A DNA stretch of 33,180 nucleotides from Saprospiraceae bacterium (lineage in GTDB: Bacteria; Bacteroidota; Bacteroidia; Chitinophagales; Saprospiraceae), in NCBI GenBank assembly GCA_017987975.1, contig JAGNSQ010000025.1, positions 1 to 33,180 on the forward strand, written 5' to 3'. Positions 1 to 8,278 of the stretch are shown here, piece by piece. Below the pieces are notes generated by a model. That model did no database searches, was not told where the DNA came from, and worked only from the letters and a program-made list of their open reading frames with translations. Position numbers and translations under genes: made by a program. The first letter of the stretch is position 1. Every line of letters starts with the position of its first letter.

Positions 1-2208
1 AGTACCAGCTGGGGTGGTAAACTCATACCAAACAACAGACTCTGCACTGTAATCAAGGGCACAACCAGCTATGGTGAAATTTTCAGGACATGCACCAACT
101 GTTGTTGTTTGGGTAACTGCAAAAAATTCACAAATAGGAAGTTGATCAATCACCTCTGCATTGTCGCATGCATCATTGGTTACAACTACCGGTGTCTCTG
201 CAATTGTCACAGAAAAGTTGCCAGCATTGGCAGCTGATGAACTTACAAAAATGGCAACAGTTTGTGGCTCGGGGCAATCCAATGAAACACTGTTATCACA
301 ATCGCCTGCAAGAGATGTGTTGCAATCATCCTGATAGATCTCAACTACATGGTTGACACCCGATACAGAAACGGTTAGGGTTTTTACACCTGCACCGATC
401 ACATATTCGTACCAAACCGAAGCTTCATTCACAGCTCCGGCACAAGGGGTTTCGTCCTCGGTGGCACATTCATTGGTCAAACCAGGATTGTTGCCCAGGT
501 TAACTGCGATTGCGTTACTACAGTCATCATTCGAAGGATTGGGAGTAACCGTAATTGTAATTTGGTCCGTATCCGTGCATCCATTGGCATCGGTTACGGT
601 CACGGTCCAAAGGCCGTCATGAATATTGGGATCAGCATTCGCATTGTTATAATTTTGCCCTGTTGCAGTTGATCCATTGGGTAGATCCCAGTCAAAAGTA
701 TAAGGCACCTGACCTGTACTTACGTCTGCCGTCAAATTTATATTGTCTCCTTCGCAAACTGTAAAGTTGGATGGTGAGTTGCCATTGTTTACATTTTGTA
801 TTTCAAGGTCATCCGGATTTGGATTAACGGTAAGCGTCACTTCAGCTGTGGCAAAACAGCCGGTTGCATTGCTTTCAACCCTTGCGTAAACAATTGTGCC
901 GTTGGCCGCAGTATAATTAGGACCAATGGCAGCAGTACCAGCCTGAGCATTTGCCAAAGAGGTGTGATAGGTTACAGTCATGTTGGCTGCACCATTGTCA
1001 ACATCATCTCCATCATTGGAGTTGGTGGCAGGAAAACCTGGTGCCAGCTCCGCATCTGTAAGGGTAAAATCCCCTGTGTTGGAAGGATTTGCACAAACTT
1101 TTAGTTCTGTATCGTTGGTAGTGGGGTTGGCATTGATGGTTATGGTGAGGACATCGCTGTTGATACAACCATTGGCATCTTCATAAAATACTTCATAAAT
1201 GCCGTCATGGGTTCCGATGGTAGCTGCAGCGATGTTTTGAGTATTGGTATTTCCTGCAATTGGGTTACCATCCAGTTCCCAGGTATAATTGACCGCTCCT
1301 GCTGTTGCAGTAAGAGTGAACGGATCATCCTCACATACTTCAGCATCATTTGCAGTATTGCCGCTATTTTCTGTCACATTGAGGTTGACAACCGGTAGCG
1401 GATTGACCACAATAGTTTGAGTCACCACTACTTCACAGGCATTGTTGTCTGTGATGGTAATGCTGTAAACACCGTCATCTGTGATGGCTGCATTGGTAAC
1501 AGACAGAGAAGAGGTGGTATTACCCAGCAAAGTTCCATCTAAGTCCCATGTATAGGTATAAGTTACGTTATTGGTAACATCTATGTCGAAATTATCGCCA
1601 ACACAAACGATGCCATCATCATCGACATTTCCTCCTGTTTCAGTGACTGAAATGGTAGAAGGTGGTGAAGTTAAGGCAGTAGCAGTTATTTCGAAACTAC
1701 CTGCATCGGCATTTTCTGAAACTACCATGATAATGTAATCGCCCGGAGTAATGGCAAAACACTCTCCAGTTATATCTGTGGCAATCAAAGGAGGAAGGGT
1801 TCCATTGCAATTGCTCATGATATACACCTCATGTGTTCCAAGAGCAGGTGCTCCCGTAGGGTTGATATCTACCTTGATTCGGTCTGTTCCTACAGGAAAA
1901 AAAGCTGTGTTAACACTGAAATACTGAACATTGTCATTAGCAATAGTCAGTGGGTTGAAGTTGCCACCTGGAATTAATACACCTGTATTGTCGAAAGGGC
2001 CTGCCAGTGTACCTGATGTAAGCATGGTGGGCATGCTACAATCTACAGATAAAAGTGAGGAAGCAACCTCAATAGTTGCCGGGTACTCTTTACCTGTAAT
2101 ATTGGAGCAAAAATTCAGAGGTATTCTCAAAGCACCTACAACGGTAGCTGCTGAGATATAACCTAAATAAAACGTACTTAAAAGCGTGACGTATAAAAGT
2201 TTTTTCAT
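1..2208 (-). CDS. Large secreted multi-domain protein, N-terminal part (3' end beyond left edge)
   Basis: The frame stays open from an ATG at 2208 down to base 1, giving 736 codons with no stop, so the C-terminus lies outside the window. Residues 1-20 (MKKLLYVTLLSTFYLGYISA) form a signal peptide. A beta-rich region resembling a pre-peptidase C-terminal (PPC) domain follows to about residue 190. Next come several Ig/PKD-like modules with recurring motifs such as VCVGDNF, VCEDDPF and VCEGDNI and endings like VTDANGC. Then at least two modules open with NDxCxNA (SNDDCSNA, TNDACDNA) and contain a WYEY/WYEF strand. This architecture is typical of T9SS-exported or adhesive proteins of Bacteroidota, but the sorting domain cannot be seen. 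Unlike the other three giants here, there is no Gln after the predicted cleavage site. Substrate or ligand is unknown. Surface/secreted status is likely, function unassigned. Confidence 0.85.
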   Translation of the reverse strand, partial: MKKLLYVTLLSTFYLGYISAATVVGALRIPLNFCSNITGKEYPATIEVASSLLSVDCSMPTMLTSGTLAGPFDNTGVLIPGGNFNPLTIANDNVQYFSVNTAFFPVGTDRIKVDINPTGAPALGTHEVYIMSNCNGTLPPLIATDITGECFAITPGDYIIMVVSENADAGSFEITATALTSPPSTISVTETGGNVDDDGIVCVGDNFDIDVTNNVTYTYTWDLDGTLLGNTTSSLSVTNAAITDDGVYSITITDNNACEVVVTQTIVVNPLPVVNLNVTENSGNTANDAEVCEDDPFTLTATAGAVNYTWELDGNPIAGNTNTQNIAAATIGTHDGIYEVFYEDANGCINSDVLTITINANPTTNDTELKVCANPSNTGDFTLTDAELAPGFPATNSNDGDDVDNGAANMTVTYHTSLANAQAGTAAIGPNYTAANGTIVYARVESNATGCFATAEVTLTVNPNPDDLEIQNVNNGNSPSNFTVCEGDNINLTADVSTGQVPYTFDWDLPNGSTATGQNYNNANADPNIHDGLWTVTVTDANGCTDTDQITITVTPNPSNDDCSNAIAVNLGNNPGLTNECATEDETPCAGAVNEASVWYEYVIGAGVKTLTVSVSGVNHVVEIYQDDCNTSLAGDCDNSVSLDCPEPQTVAIFVSSSAANAGNFSVTIAETPVVVTNDACDNAEVIDQLPICEFFAVTQTTTVGACPENFTIAGCALDYSAESVVWYEFTTPAGT

Positions 2209-2330
2209 CAACAAAAAAATCTAGTGGTTAGCAATGACCAATTTGGTATTAATAATATCTAATAAATCAGCAAAACGCTGCTTTTGTCATTTGTAAGCTG
2301 AGGACCGCCTATGGAGAAATTAATACCCCG

Positions 2331-2338
2331 CAAAGCTA
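2331..2338 (-). promoter_or_regulatory. Candidate -7 element for the left-edge secreted protein
   Basis: On the minus strand the bases read TAGCTTTG, a full match to the Bacteroidota -7 consensus TAnnTTTG. It would give a leader of roughly 115 nt before the ATG at 2208. No convincing -33 TTTG at the right distance was seen, so this is a moderate call. Confidence 0.4.
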
Positions 2339-2627
2339 ACAAAATTTAATCACAAGGCCTGCATTTCATTCAATTTGCCTGAAATTTTTCAGTAAAAAAG
2401 AATAATAGTCTAAATAATAATTAATTATCAAAATTAAATTATGTATTATTGTCTATATTTTATAAATAACCATATAAAATACTGATTTTTCTACTAATTA
2501 TATATATTATTTTTATAATATGAAACTTCGAAAGTCTGAAACCAAATTAATATTTAGTCCTTTAGCGCATTTCAAATGAAAAATAAATAGAGTCCACCTA
2601 TGTTGCCTGAATAAATTTATTACTGGC

Positions 2628-2635
2628 TAACTTTG
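2628..2635 (+). promoter_or_regulatory. Promoter -7 element of the glycosyltransferase/sirtuin operon
   Basis: TAACTTTG matches TAnnTTTG. Transcription would start near 2641, giving a leader of under 20 nt before the GTG at 2659. A weak TTG lies at 2603-2605, slightly too far upstream for an ideal -33 box. Confidence 0.55.
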
Positions 2636-2658
2636 CTGCAAGATGAAAAAAATACCAG

Positions 2659-3348
2659 GTGATTGTTGATGTTATAATTCCAGCTTTTAATGAAGAAGAA
2701 TCAATTGGCAGGGTAATTGGGCACCTTCCAGCCGAATTAACAAGAAAAATCATTGTAGCTAACAATGGGAGTACCGATAATACAAAAAAAATAGCCCTTG
2801 AATCAGGTGCAACAGTAGTTGATCAAACACAGAAGGGTTATGGCAATGCATGCCTGAAGGCAATGGAATATATCAATAACCTACCAACACACCCAGACAT
2901 TTTAGTTTTTATCGATGGCGATTTTAGTGATTATCCGGAACAACTAAGTCATGTTATTTTACCCATAACAAATGATGATTATGATATGGTCATAGGATCA
3001 CGTGTATTGGGTAAAAGAGAAAAAGGCGCTTTACTACCACAACAACGGTTGGGCAATGCAATTGCTTGTAGCCTAATAAAACTGTTTTATGGATATTCAT
3101 TTACCGACCTTGGCCCCTTCAGAGCCATCCGTTACCAAAAGCTGTTGCAGCTTGACATGCAGGATCGAAACTTTGGTTGGACGGTTGAGATGCAGATTAA
3201 AGCTGCGAAACAAAGATTAAAATGTACCGAAGTAGCCGTTGATTATCGGAAAAGAATTGGACAATCCAAAGTTTCAGGAACATTCAAGGGCAGTATAAAA
3301 GCAGGATACAAAATTTTGTGGACCCTATTTAAGTACATTCTCAAATGA
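2659..3348 (+). CDS. Family 2 glycosyltransferase, polyprenyl-phosphate sugar synthase-like
   Basis: This 229-residue GT-A glycosyltransferase resembles the DPM1/dolichyl-phosphate sugar synthase group of GT2. The nucleotide-sugar binding start IPAFNEEESI is at residues 7-16, NNGSTDNT at about 36-42, and the metal-binding acidic motif DGDFSD at 86-91. A conserved LGPFRAIRY follows near 155. There is no transmembrane segment, so it should act at the cytoplasmic face of the membrane, moving a sugar from a nucleotide donor to a lipid carrier or glycan; donor and acceptor cannot be read from the sequence. GTG at 2659 is the first possible start, since an in-frame TGA sits at 2644. The gene overlaps the next by 4 bp (ATGA), so the two are probably translationally coupled. 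Confidence 0.88.
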   Translation: MIVDVIIPAFNEEESIGRVIGHLPAELTRKIIVANNGSTDNTKKIALESGATVVDQTQKGYGNACLKAMEYINNLPTHPDILVFIDGDFSDYPEQLSHVILPITNDDYDMVIGSRVLGKREKGALLPQQRLGNAIACSLIKLFYGYSFTDLGPFRAIRYQKLLQLDMQDRNFGWTVEMQIKAAKQRLKCTEVAVDYRKRIGQSKVSGTFKGSIKAGYKILWTLFKYILK

Positions 3349-4805
3349 TCCTTATTCTTGGTGTGGTTTTTCATATTTTGTATTTATGCACAGTAGCTCT
3401 GACTACACTTTATTGCATTTATACCTTTGCGTTGGCTATCGTTCTAATGTTTTCCAAAAAGCCACGCCGTGACAAAAACGCTACACCCGAAAAAGTAACC
3501 ATCCAACTCCCAATTTACAATGAAAAAAATGTGGTGGAAGGTTTGTATGAACACATTGATCGACTCTCCTACCCAAAGGACTTGTTGGAAATTCAAATTT
3601 TGGATGACAGTACCGATGGTAGCCTTGATATCTCAAAAAAGTGGCTATTAAAATGGAAAGGTGAAGACAGAGATGTACAACTTATCCACCGACAAAACAG
3701 GGACGGCTATAAGGCAGGAGCGCTGTCAGCTGGCTTATCTGTGGCTAAAGGTAAGTATATATGTATTTTTGATGCAGATTTCAGGCCTGAATCAAATTTT
3801 TTACAGCTTTCACTTCCGTTATTTGCTGATGCCAAAACGGCTGCTGTACAGACTCGATGGTCGTTTACCAATCATCAACAAAACCTATTAACCAGACTAC
3901 AATCATTACAGCTCAACATTCATTTTGCCATCGAACAGCAGGCCCGGTTTATGCTCCAACTGCCCCTTCAATTTAATGGAACCTGTGGTATTTGGCGGAA
4001 AGAAGCCATTGAGGCAGCTGGTGGTTGGCAAGACGATACCCTTACTGAAGACCTTGACCTCAGTTATCGGGCACAGCTGGGTGGATGGAAAATTATCTAT
4101 CTCAAAGAGGTCCTTGTTCCCGGAGAATTGCCCTCTGATCTTAAAAGCCTAAAGATACAACAACATCGATGGATGAAAGGGGGAGCAGAAACTGCTAAAA
4201 AACTAATTTTCCTGGTGTGGTCTGGCAACATCAACATTGTCCAGAAGATTTCAGCAACCTTTCACTTATTGTCCAGTTCTATTTATCTGGTTATGTTTTT
4301 GATGTCAATAACAACGATACCTCTGTTATTTCTTAAATCTCCCTCTTTTGGGTGGAGGTTAGATGAAACTTTAAATTATTTACCTCTGTCGCTTTTTGCC
4401 TTTACCATGATAATCGCAAATATCAAAAAAAAATCGTCAATTTTAACTCAATCCAGAAGTGTGATTGAAAATCTTGTACTACTACCTTTTTTTGTAGCCT
4501 TCCACCTTGGATTTTCATATCACAATGCAAAGGCTGTATTGAGTGGCTGGAGAGGAATTAAAACGCCATTCAAAAGAACACCGAAGGCAGGAGTTTATTC
4601 ATCCAAAACATTTGCCACCCGTTCCCAAAAAATAAGATCTATGCCAGCCTATGCTGAACTAATTTTGGGTTTGGTATTTACTGTTTGTTGTTTCTATGAT
4701 ATAGCACACAATTCTTTTTACCATTTTCATATCTTGTGTGCCATTGGCTATCTAAGTATCTTTGCACTTAGTTTTATCTACACAAACCATTACCATGAAA
4801 ATTGA
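3345..4805 (+). CDS. Membrane-bound family 2 glycosyltransferase, cellulose synthase-like
   Basis: The 486-residue protein has one N-terminal transmembrane helix (about residues 3-33), a cytoplasmic GT2 catalytic domain, and several hydrophobic helices between about 295 and 480. The processive-type motifs are all present: DDSTDGS near 87-93, the DAD metal site at 143-145, TEDLDLSYR with the putative catalytic Asp near 234-242, and the QQHRW motif at 272-276. This matches the CESA/BcsA-like or glucomannan synthase-like branch, which polymerises or transfers sugars at the inner membrane. The product is unknown. Its ATG overlaps the stop of the preceding glycosyltransferase, and its own 3' end overlaps the next gene by 11 bp, so it is the second gene of a tight operon. 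Confidence 0.88.
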   Translation: MILILGVVFHILYLCTVALTTLYCIYTFALAIVLMFSKKPRRDKNATPEKVTIQLPIYNEKNVVEGLYEHIDRLSYPKDLLEIQILDDSTDGSLDISKKWLLKWKGEDRDVQLIHRQNRDGYKAGALSAGLSVAKGKYICIFDADFRPESNFLQLSLPLFADAKTAAVQTRWSFTNHQQNLLTRLQSLQLNIHFAIEQQARFMLQLPLQFNGTCGIWRKEAIEAAGGWQDDTLTEDLDLSYRAQLGGWKIIYLKEVLVPGELPSDLKSLKIQQHRWMKGGAETAKKLIFLVWSGNINIVQKISATFHLLSSSIYLVMFLMSITTIPLLFLKSPSFGWRLDETLNYLPLSLFAFTMIIANIKKKSSILTQSRSVIENLVLLPFFVAFHLGFSYHNAKAVLSGWRGIKTPFKRTPKAGVYSSKTFATRSQKIRSMPAYAELILGLVFTVCCFYDIAHNSFYHFHILCAIGYLSIFALSFIYTNHYHEN

Positions 4806-5463
4806 TAAAAAATTATTGGGCTTTTTAAGCCAGCTGAACCAAAACAACAATAAAGAATGGTTTGAGGCCAATAAAAAGACATATGTCGAACAGCAGGAAT
4901 TTTTTAAGCATTTTTGCGATGAGATTTTTAAGTCCTTAGGCAAAACGGATCAATTGGAAGCAGCGAAGGTTTTCAGAATCTATAGAGACATTCGATTTTC
5001 TAAGGATAAAACACCCTATAAAAACAACTTTGGGGCATCGTTTTCCCGTATTAAACCTTATTTCAGAGGAGGCTATTACTTGCACATTGAGCCGGGCAAC
5101 AGCTTTGCAGGAGGTGGTTTTTGGGATCCTGCTCCCAATGATTTGAAAAGAATCAGGGAAGAGATTGCTGCTGATGCCAAGCCGCTAAAAAAAATACAAG
5201 CCAATAAAACCTTTCAATCCTATTTTAATAAATTAGAAGGTGACCAACTTAAGACGATGCCCAAGGGTTTTTCATCTGACCTTGAAGGAGAGGACCTCAT
5301 ACGTAGAAAACAATACCTGGTCATGCGGAAGTTCACAGACAAAGAAATCGCGGCAGAAAATTTTTCCGATGAAGTTGTGGCTACCTTTAAAGCCATGAGA
5401 CCTCTGTTTGACTACATGACGCTTGTATTAACAACGGATCATAATGGCGAGTCGCTCTTATGA
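4795..5463 (+). CDS. DUF2461 family protein
   Basis: The 222-residue protein matches the DUF2461 (TIGR02453) family. The opening has FLSQLNQNNNKEWFEANK, the middle has FRIYRDIRFSKDKTPYKNN, followed by GGYYLHIEPG and GGGFWDP, all hallmark segments. There is no signal peptide or transmembrane segment, so it is probably cytoplasmic. The biochemical function of the family is not established. I chose the ATG at 4795 rather than one at 4762: the shorter form starts where family members start and needs only an 11-bp overlap with the upstream glycosyltransferase. Its stop overlaps the sirtuin start by 4 bp (ATGA). Confidence 0.88.
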   Translation: MKIDKKLLGFLSQLNQNNNKEWFEANKKTYVEQQEFFKHFCDEIFKSLGKTDQLEAAKVFRIYRDIRFSKDKTPYKNNFGASFSRIKPYFRGGYYLHIEPGNSFAGGGFWDPAPNDLKRIREEIAADAKPLKKIQANKTFQSYFNKLEGDQLKTMPKGFSSDLEGEDLIRRKQYLVMRKFTDKEIAAENFSDEVVATFKAMRPLFDYMTLVLTTDHNGESLL

Positions 5464-6161
5464 AAAAAAAACTGATCGCACTGACCGGTGCAGGGATTTC
5501 TGCTGAAAGCGGAATTAAAACATTCAGAGATGCCGATGGACTTTGGGAAGGGTATGACGTTATGGAGGTTGCAACTCCACAAGGGTTTAAAAAGAATCCG
5601 GCATTGGTGCTTGATTTTTATAACCAGAGGCGTAAACAATTGAAAGAGGTAGTACCCAATTCAGCTCACTTTGCTTTAAAACAATTGGAATTGAATTACG
5701 AGGTACATATCATTACCCAGAATGTTGATGACTTACACGAAAGAGCCGGTTCATGCTCCATTCTTCACCTTCATGGCGAACTGAAAAAAGTTCGTAGTTT
5801 GGGTTACCCTTATAAAACATATAACTGGGACAATGATTTAACGTTAGAAGATCGTTGTGAAAACGGCTTTGGTTTACGGCCACATATAGTGTGGTTTGGC
5901 GAAGAGGTACCAGCACTTGAAGAAGCAGCTTCTCTGATCATTGATACAAATTTTGTACTTGTTATAGGCTCATCCATGCAGGTTTATCCGGCAGCAGGTT
6001 TGGTAGGTTTGGCACCTAAAGATGCCCAGGTATTTTATATTGATCCAAGCCCCACCCTCTCTTTTGAATTGCAGGTGAGAAAAAACCTAAAGGTGATGCC
6101 AATGAAAGCCACAGAGGGCATGGATGAAATTTTGAAAATTCTCAGCCAAAGTGGCAATTAG
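5460..6161 (+). CDS. cobB: Sir2 family NAD-dependent protein deacylase (sirtuin, zinc-less variant)
   Basis: A 233-residue sirtuin that removes acyl groups from lysines using NAD. The NAD-binding motif GAGISAESGIKTFRD spans residues 10-24, TQNVDDLHERAG lies at 86-97, the catalytic His is in HLHGEL (H105), and RPHIVWFGE is at 140-148. The FYNQRR segment carries Tyr54 and Arg57 in a YxxR arrangement, the residues that in SIRT5/CobB favour succinyl- or malonyl-lysine, so desuccinylase activity is inferred. The small domain lacks the two CxxC pairs that normally bind zinc; only Cys133 is in that region. The same loss occurs in other Bacteroidota sirtuins as I recall them. It is the last gene of the operon, coupled to DUF2461. 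Confidence 0.92.
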   Translation: MKKKLIALTGAGISAESGIKTFRDADGLWEGYDVMEVATPQGFKKNPALVLDFYNQRRKQLKEVVPNSAHFALKQLELNYEVHIITQNVDDLHERAGSCSILHLHGELKKVRSLGYPYKTYNWDNDLTLEDRCENGFGLRPHIVWFGEEVPALEEAASLIIDTNFVLVIGSSMQVYPAAGLVGLAPKDAQVFYIDPSPTLSFELQVRKNLKVMPMKATEGMDEILKILSQSGN

Positions 6162-6166
6162 TTATT

Positions 6167-6174
6167 TATCTTTG
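6167..6174 (+). promoter_or_regulatory. Promoter -7 element of the small lipoprotein gene
   Basis: TATCTTTG is a perfect TAnnTTTG element only 5 bp after the sirtuin stop and 17 bp before the ATG at 6192. This implies a leader of about 10 nt and independent transcription of the lipoprotein. No clear -33 box was seen. Confidence 0.6.
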
Positions 6175-6191
6175 AAATAAAAAAGATTATC

Positions 6192-6725
6192 ATGCGTAAA
6201 AATTTGTTTGTATTTGTATTGGGCTTCAGCCTTTTAACTGCATTATCATGCAAGAAAGAGGAAGCTGAAATCAAAGGTTGCAGAGATACTGAAGCCGAAA
6301 ACTACAATGCGGCCGCCAATGCCGACGGGGAATGTGTTTACGCCCGAGACAAGTTTGTAGGCACCTATGCCGGCACCCTGACTTGTCCGGGAGCTTTAAA
6401 TCTCATCAGTGGACAGACCAATTTTAACATTGATGAAGACATTACAGGTGGCAACAATGATGTAACGGTGTTGATCAGTACCACGACCGGATTGGTTGTT
6501 CCAGTGACTGGCACCTGCAGTGGCAATAAGCTAACCATAGATGCCGTTTTAAAAAACCTGACAATTACCCTGGTCGGCAGTCCTGTTTTGGTTGACATTA
6601 CCGCTAAAGGTGAAGTAACTTTAACAGATAAACTCCTCACAGGAAGTCTTTCTTTGGTAGCTAAAGGAGTACAACTTCCGTTAGAGCTAAGTGACAACTG
6701 TCCGATCAGCGCTACCAAACAATAA
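6192..6725 (+). CDS. Small lipoprotein with calcium-loop-like motif
   Basis: A 177-residue predicted lipoprotein. The signal peptide ends in LLTALSC, with the lipidated Cys at residue 20. The following KKEEAE resembles the K-(D/E)2 lipoprotein export signal that sends Bacteroidota lipoproteins to the cell surface, so a surface location is inferred. Residues about 29-50 read GCRDTEAENYNAAANADG then ECVY, the recurring GCxDxxAxNYNxxAxxDxGxCxY motif found in many secreted Bacteroidota proteins. The remaining 125 residues are Thr/Val/Leu-rich and probably a beta-sandwich or barrel. Specific function is unknown. It has its own promoter and converges with the FtsE-like gene, leaving 8 bp between stops. 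Confidence 0.8.
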   Translation: MRKNLFVFVLGFSLLTALSCKKEEAEIKGCRDTEAENYNAAANADGECVYARDKFVGTYAGTLTCPGALNLISGQTNFNIDEDITGGNNDVTVLISTTTGLVVPVTGTCSGNKLTIDAVLKNLTITLVGSPVLVDITAKGEVTLTDKLLTGSLSLVAKGVQLPLELSDNCPISATKQ

Positions 6726-6733
6726 AATCAAAA

Positions 6734-7420
6734 TCAGTGGCCATCCATGCTGTGGATGGCCCCATTTTCACACTTATAGATTCTTGCGGGAAATTTGTCA
6801 ATGATTCTGTAGTCATGGGTGGCAAGGATCATCGCAGAGTTGTTTTCTTTGCACACTCTGTTTAATAAGTAGAGAATTTCATCTGAAGTATCCGGATCGA
6901 GATTACCGGTGGGTTCGTCTGCTATTATAATCTCTGGCTTATTGATTATAGCTCTGGCGATGGCCAGTCGTTGTTGTTCTCCACCCGATAACTGGTGAAC
7001 TTTTGTATTGAAATAAGAAAGAAGTCCAACTTCATTCAACACTTCTTCTACTCGGGTTCTGATGGCTGTTTTATCTCTCCAATCTGTAGCTACCATAACA
7101 AAAGACAAATTATGGGCTACCGTCCATTGTTTAAAGAGGTAAAAATCTTGAAAAACCATACCCAACCGCCTTCTCAATTCAGGCACTTGTGCTCTTTTTA
7201 TTTTGCGGAGATCATAATCCAATACTCTTGCAGCCCCCTCTTTGATGATGGCTTCTCCATAAATGGACTTAAGTAAGCTGGATTTACCACTCCCCGATTT
7301 ACCAATGATATAACATATTTCCGCCTGTACCAAATCGAAATTAACTTTTTCCAAAACGATTTTTTCGCTTTGTTCGATGGTGGTTTCTTTAAATTCAACT
7401 ACAATGGGTAAGGTCGACAC
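6734..7420 (-). CDS. ftsE: FtsE-type ABC transporter ATP-binding protein
   Basis: A 228-residue ABC ATPase with every key motif: Walker [10 protein letters not shown] at residues 40-48, Q-loop Gln91 in VFQDF, signature LSGGEQQ at 144-150, Walker [10 protein letters not shown] at 164-172, and H-loop His202. Length and the FYLFKQWTV region fit FtsE, the partner of FtsX that links cell division to peptidoglycan hydrolysis; MacB/LolD-type ATPases are the alternative. The start is GTG at 7420, since an in-frame TAA lies directly before it and no ATG occurs near the N-terminus. It follows the glutaminyl cyclase gene by only 13 bp, so the two are probably co-transcribed. No ftsX is present beside it. 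Confidence 0.82.
   Translation of the reverse strand: MSTLPIVVEFKETTIEQSEKIVLEKVNFDLVQAEICYIIGKSGSGKSSLLKSIYGEAIIKEGAARVLDYDLRKIKRAQVPELRRRLGMVFQDFYLFKQWTVAHNLSFVMVATDWRDKTAIRTRVEEVLNEVGLLSYFNTKVHQLSGGEQQRLAIARAIINKPEIIIADEPTGNLDPDTSDEILYLLNRVCKENNSAMILATHDYRIIDKFPARIYKCENGAIHSMDGH
6739..6761. terminator. Hairpin between convergent lipoprotein and FtsE-like genes
   Basis: A perfect 9-bp stem (GGCCATCCA / TGGATGGCC) with a 5-base loop TGCTG lies just after the lipoprotein stop and inside the last codons of the opposing gene. On the minus strand it is followed by a T-rich stretch (ACTGATTTTGATTTT), on the plus strand only by CCATTTTC. It probably ends transcripts from one or both sides. Confidence 0.55.
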
Positions 7421-7433
7421 TTATATATCTTAT

Positions 7434-8261
7434 TTATAGTTCGCACTGAATCTGATAGATGTTGGGCCACATTTTACCTGTTACCCATAGTTGGCCGGAG
7501 CTGGGGTTGTAAGCAATGCCATTCATTTCTGCACAATTGGGGTTTTTACTTTTGGCATCATTAAATAATGCAGCCATGTCTAAAACTCCTACTACATTAC
7601 CCGTGGCAGCGTTGATTTTAACAATCTGGGTACTGGTCCATATATTGGCAAAAATATAACCATTTACATATTCCAATTCATTGAGATAGTAAACCGGATT
7701 GCCATTTGCCTTAATACTCAGTTCTTTGGTTTTATTATAGTTCTCCGGATTAATAAAGGTAAGTTTGTCGGTACCATCACTCATGATCAATTCAACACCA
7801 TCAGTGGTAAGGCCCCAGCCCTCTGCGTTTGCATATTTAAAAGCACCTAAGCTTTTATAAGTAGCGGCATCATAGATAAAGGCCAATTGATTTTTGTACG
7901 TAAGTTGGTATAACTTTCCTTTGAGTATACAAATACCCTCTCCAAAAAATTTATTTCGATCCAGCTCGACTTTTACATCTATTTTTCCGGTTTTTAAATC
8001 TACTGGTCCTGCAATTGACCTGGTCTGTGCTAGTTCCTGGGGTGATCCTGTGCCCTCAAACAATTTGCCGTCCTGAAAAAAAAGTCCTTCAGTAAATGAG
8101 GTGATATCGTGTGGTGTTTGCCCGGACAATATGTATGTCATTTGTTTGACTGACTCTTGCTTACTGACTTGACTATCTGTGGTTTTCTGATCTTTTGGTG
8201 TCTCTTTGCAAGCCCCTAAGATGAGAGTAAATATCAGAACAAGAAGCAGCCCATTTTTCAT
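7434..8261 (-). CDS. Glutaminyl-peptide cyclotransferase, lipoprotein
   Basis: A 275-residue enzyme of the plant/bacterial-type glutamine cyclotransferase family (five-bladed beta-propeller), which converts N-terminal Gln of exported proteins to pyroglutamate. Visible family segments are SFTEGLFF, FGEGICIL, AEGWGLTTDG, MSDGTDKL, YLNELEYVNG, EMNGIAY and VTGKMWP. The N-terminus has a lipobox (LILGAC, lipid Cys18), so it sits on a membrane facing the periplasm. The polar linker after Cys18 is about 20 residues. In Bacteroidota many signal peptidase I products start with Gln, and three giant secreted proteins in this window do so. A perfect palindrome lies upstream (8279-8294). It leads a two-gene unit with the FtsE-like ATPase. 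Confidence 0.92.
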   Translation of the reverse strand: MKNGLLLVLIFTLILGACKETPKDQKTTDSQVSKQESVKQMTYILSGQTPHDITSFTEGLFFQDGKLFEGTGSPQELAQTRSIAGPVDLKTGKIDVKVELDRNKFFGEGICILKGKLYQLTYKNQLAFIYDAATYKSLGAFKYANAEGWGLTTDGVELIMSDGTDKLTFINPENYNKTKELSIKANGNPVYYLNELEYVNGYIFANIWTSTQIVKINAATGNVVGVLDMAALFNDAKSKNPNCAEMNGIAYNPSSGQLWVTGKMWPNIYQIQCEL

Positions 8262-8278
8262 TTTAACCTTTTTGCCGC

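Larger units (their letters stand above)
2209..2658. other. 450-bp gene-free divergent intergenic region
   Basis: This gap separates the divergent left-edge gene (minus) and the glycosyltransferase operon (plus). The part from about 2340 to 2580 is extremely AT-rich, with long runs of A/T including TATATATTATTTTTATAATA-like stretches. No ORF worth naming, tRNA or strong hairpin was found. Candidate -7 elements for both flanking genes lie at its inner edges (2331-2338 minus, 2628-2635 plus). Confidence 0.7.

Noticed and set aside
796-1104. Plus-strand open frames within the left-edge region (e.g. 102 codons)
   Set aside because: They are antisense to the continuous 736-codon secreted protein frame, which has a signal peptide and known module types.
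2340-2580. AT-rich block as a replication origin
   Set aside because: No cluster of DnaA boxes and no dnaA, dnaN or other origin-linked genes nearby; it is more simply a divergent intergenic region.
4762-4794. Upstream ATG at 4762 for the DUF2461 gene
   Set aside because: It adds 11 residues encoded inside the glycosyltransferase gene and not matching the family start; ATG 4795 is better.
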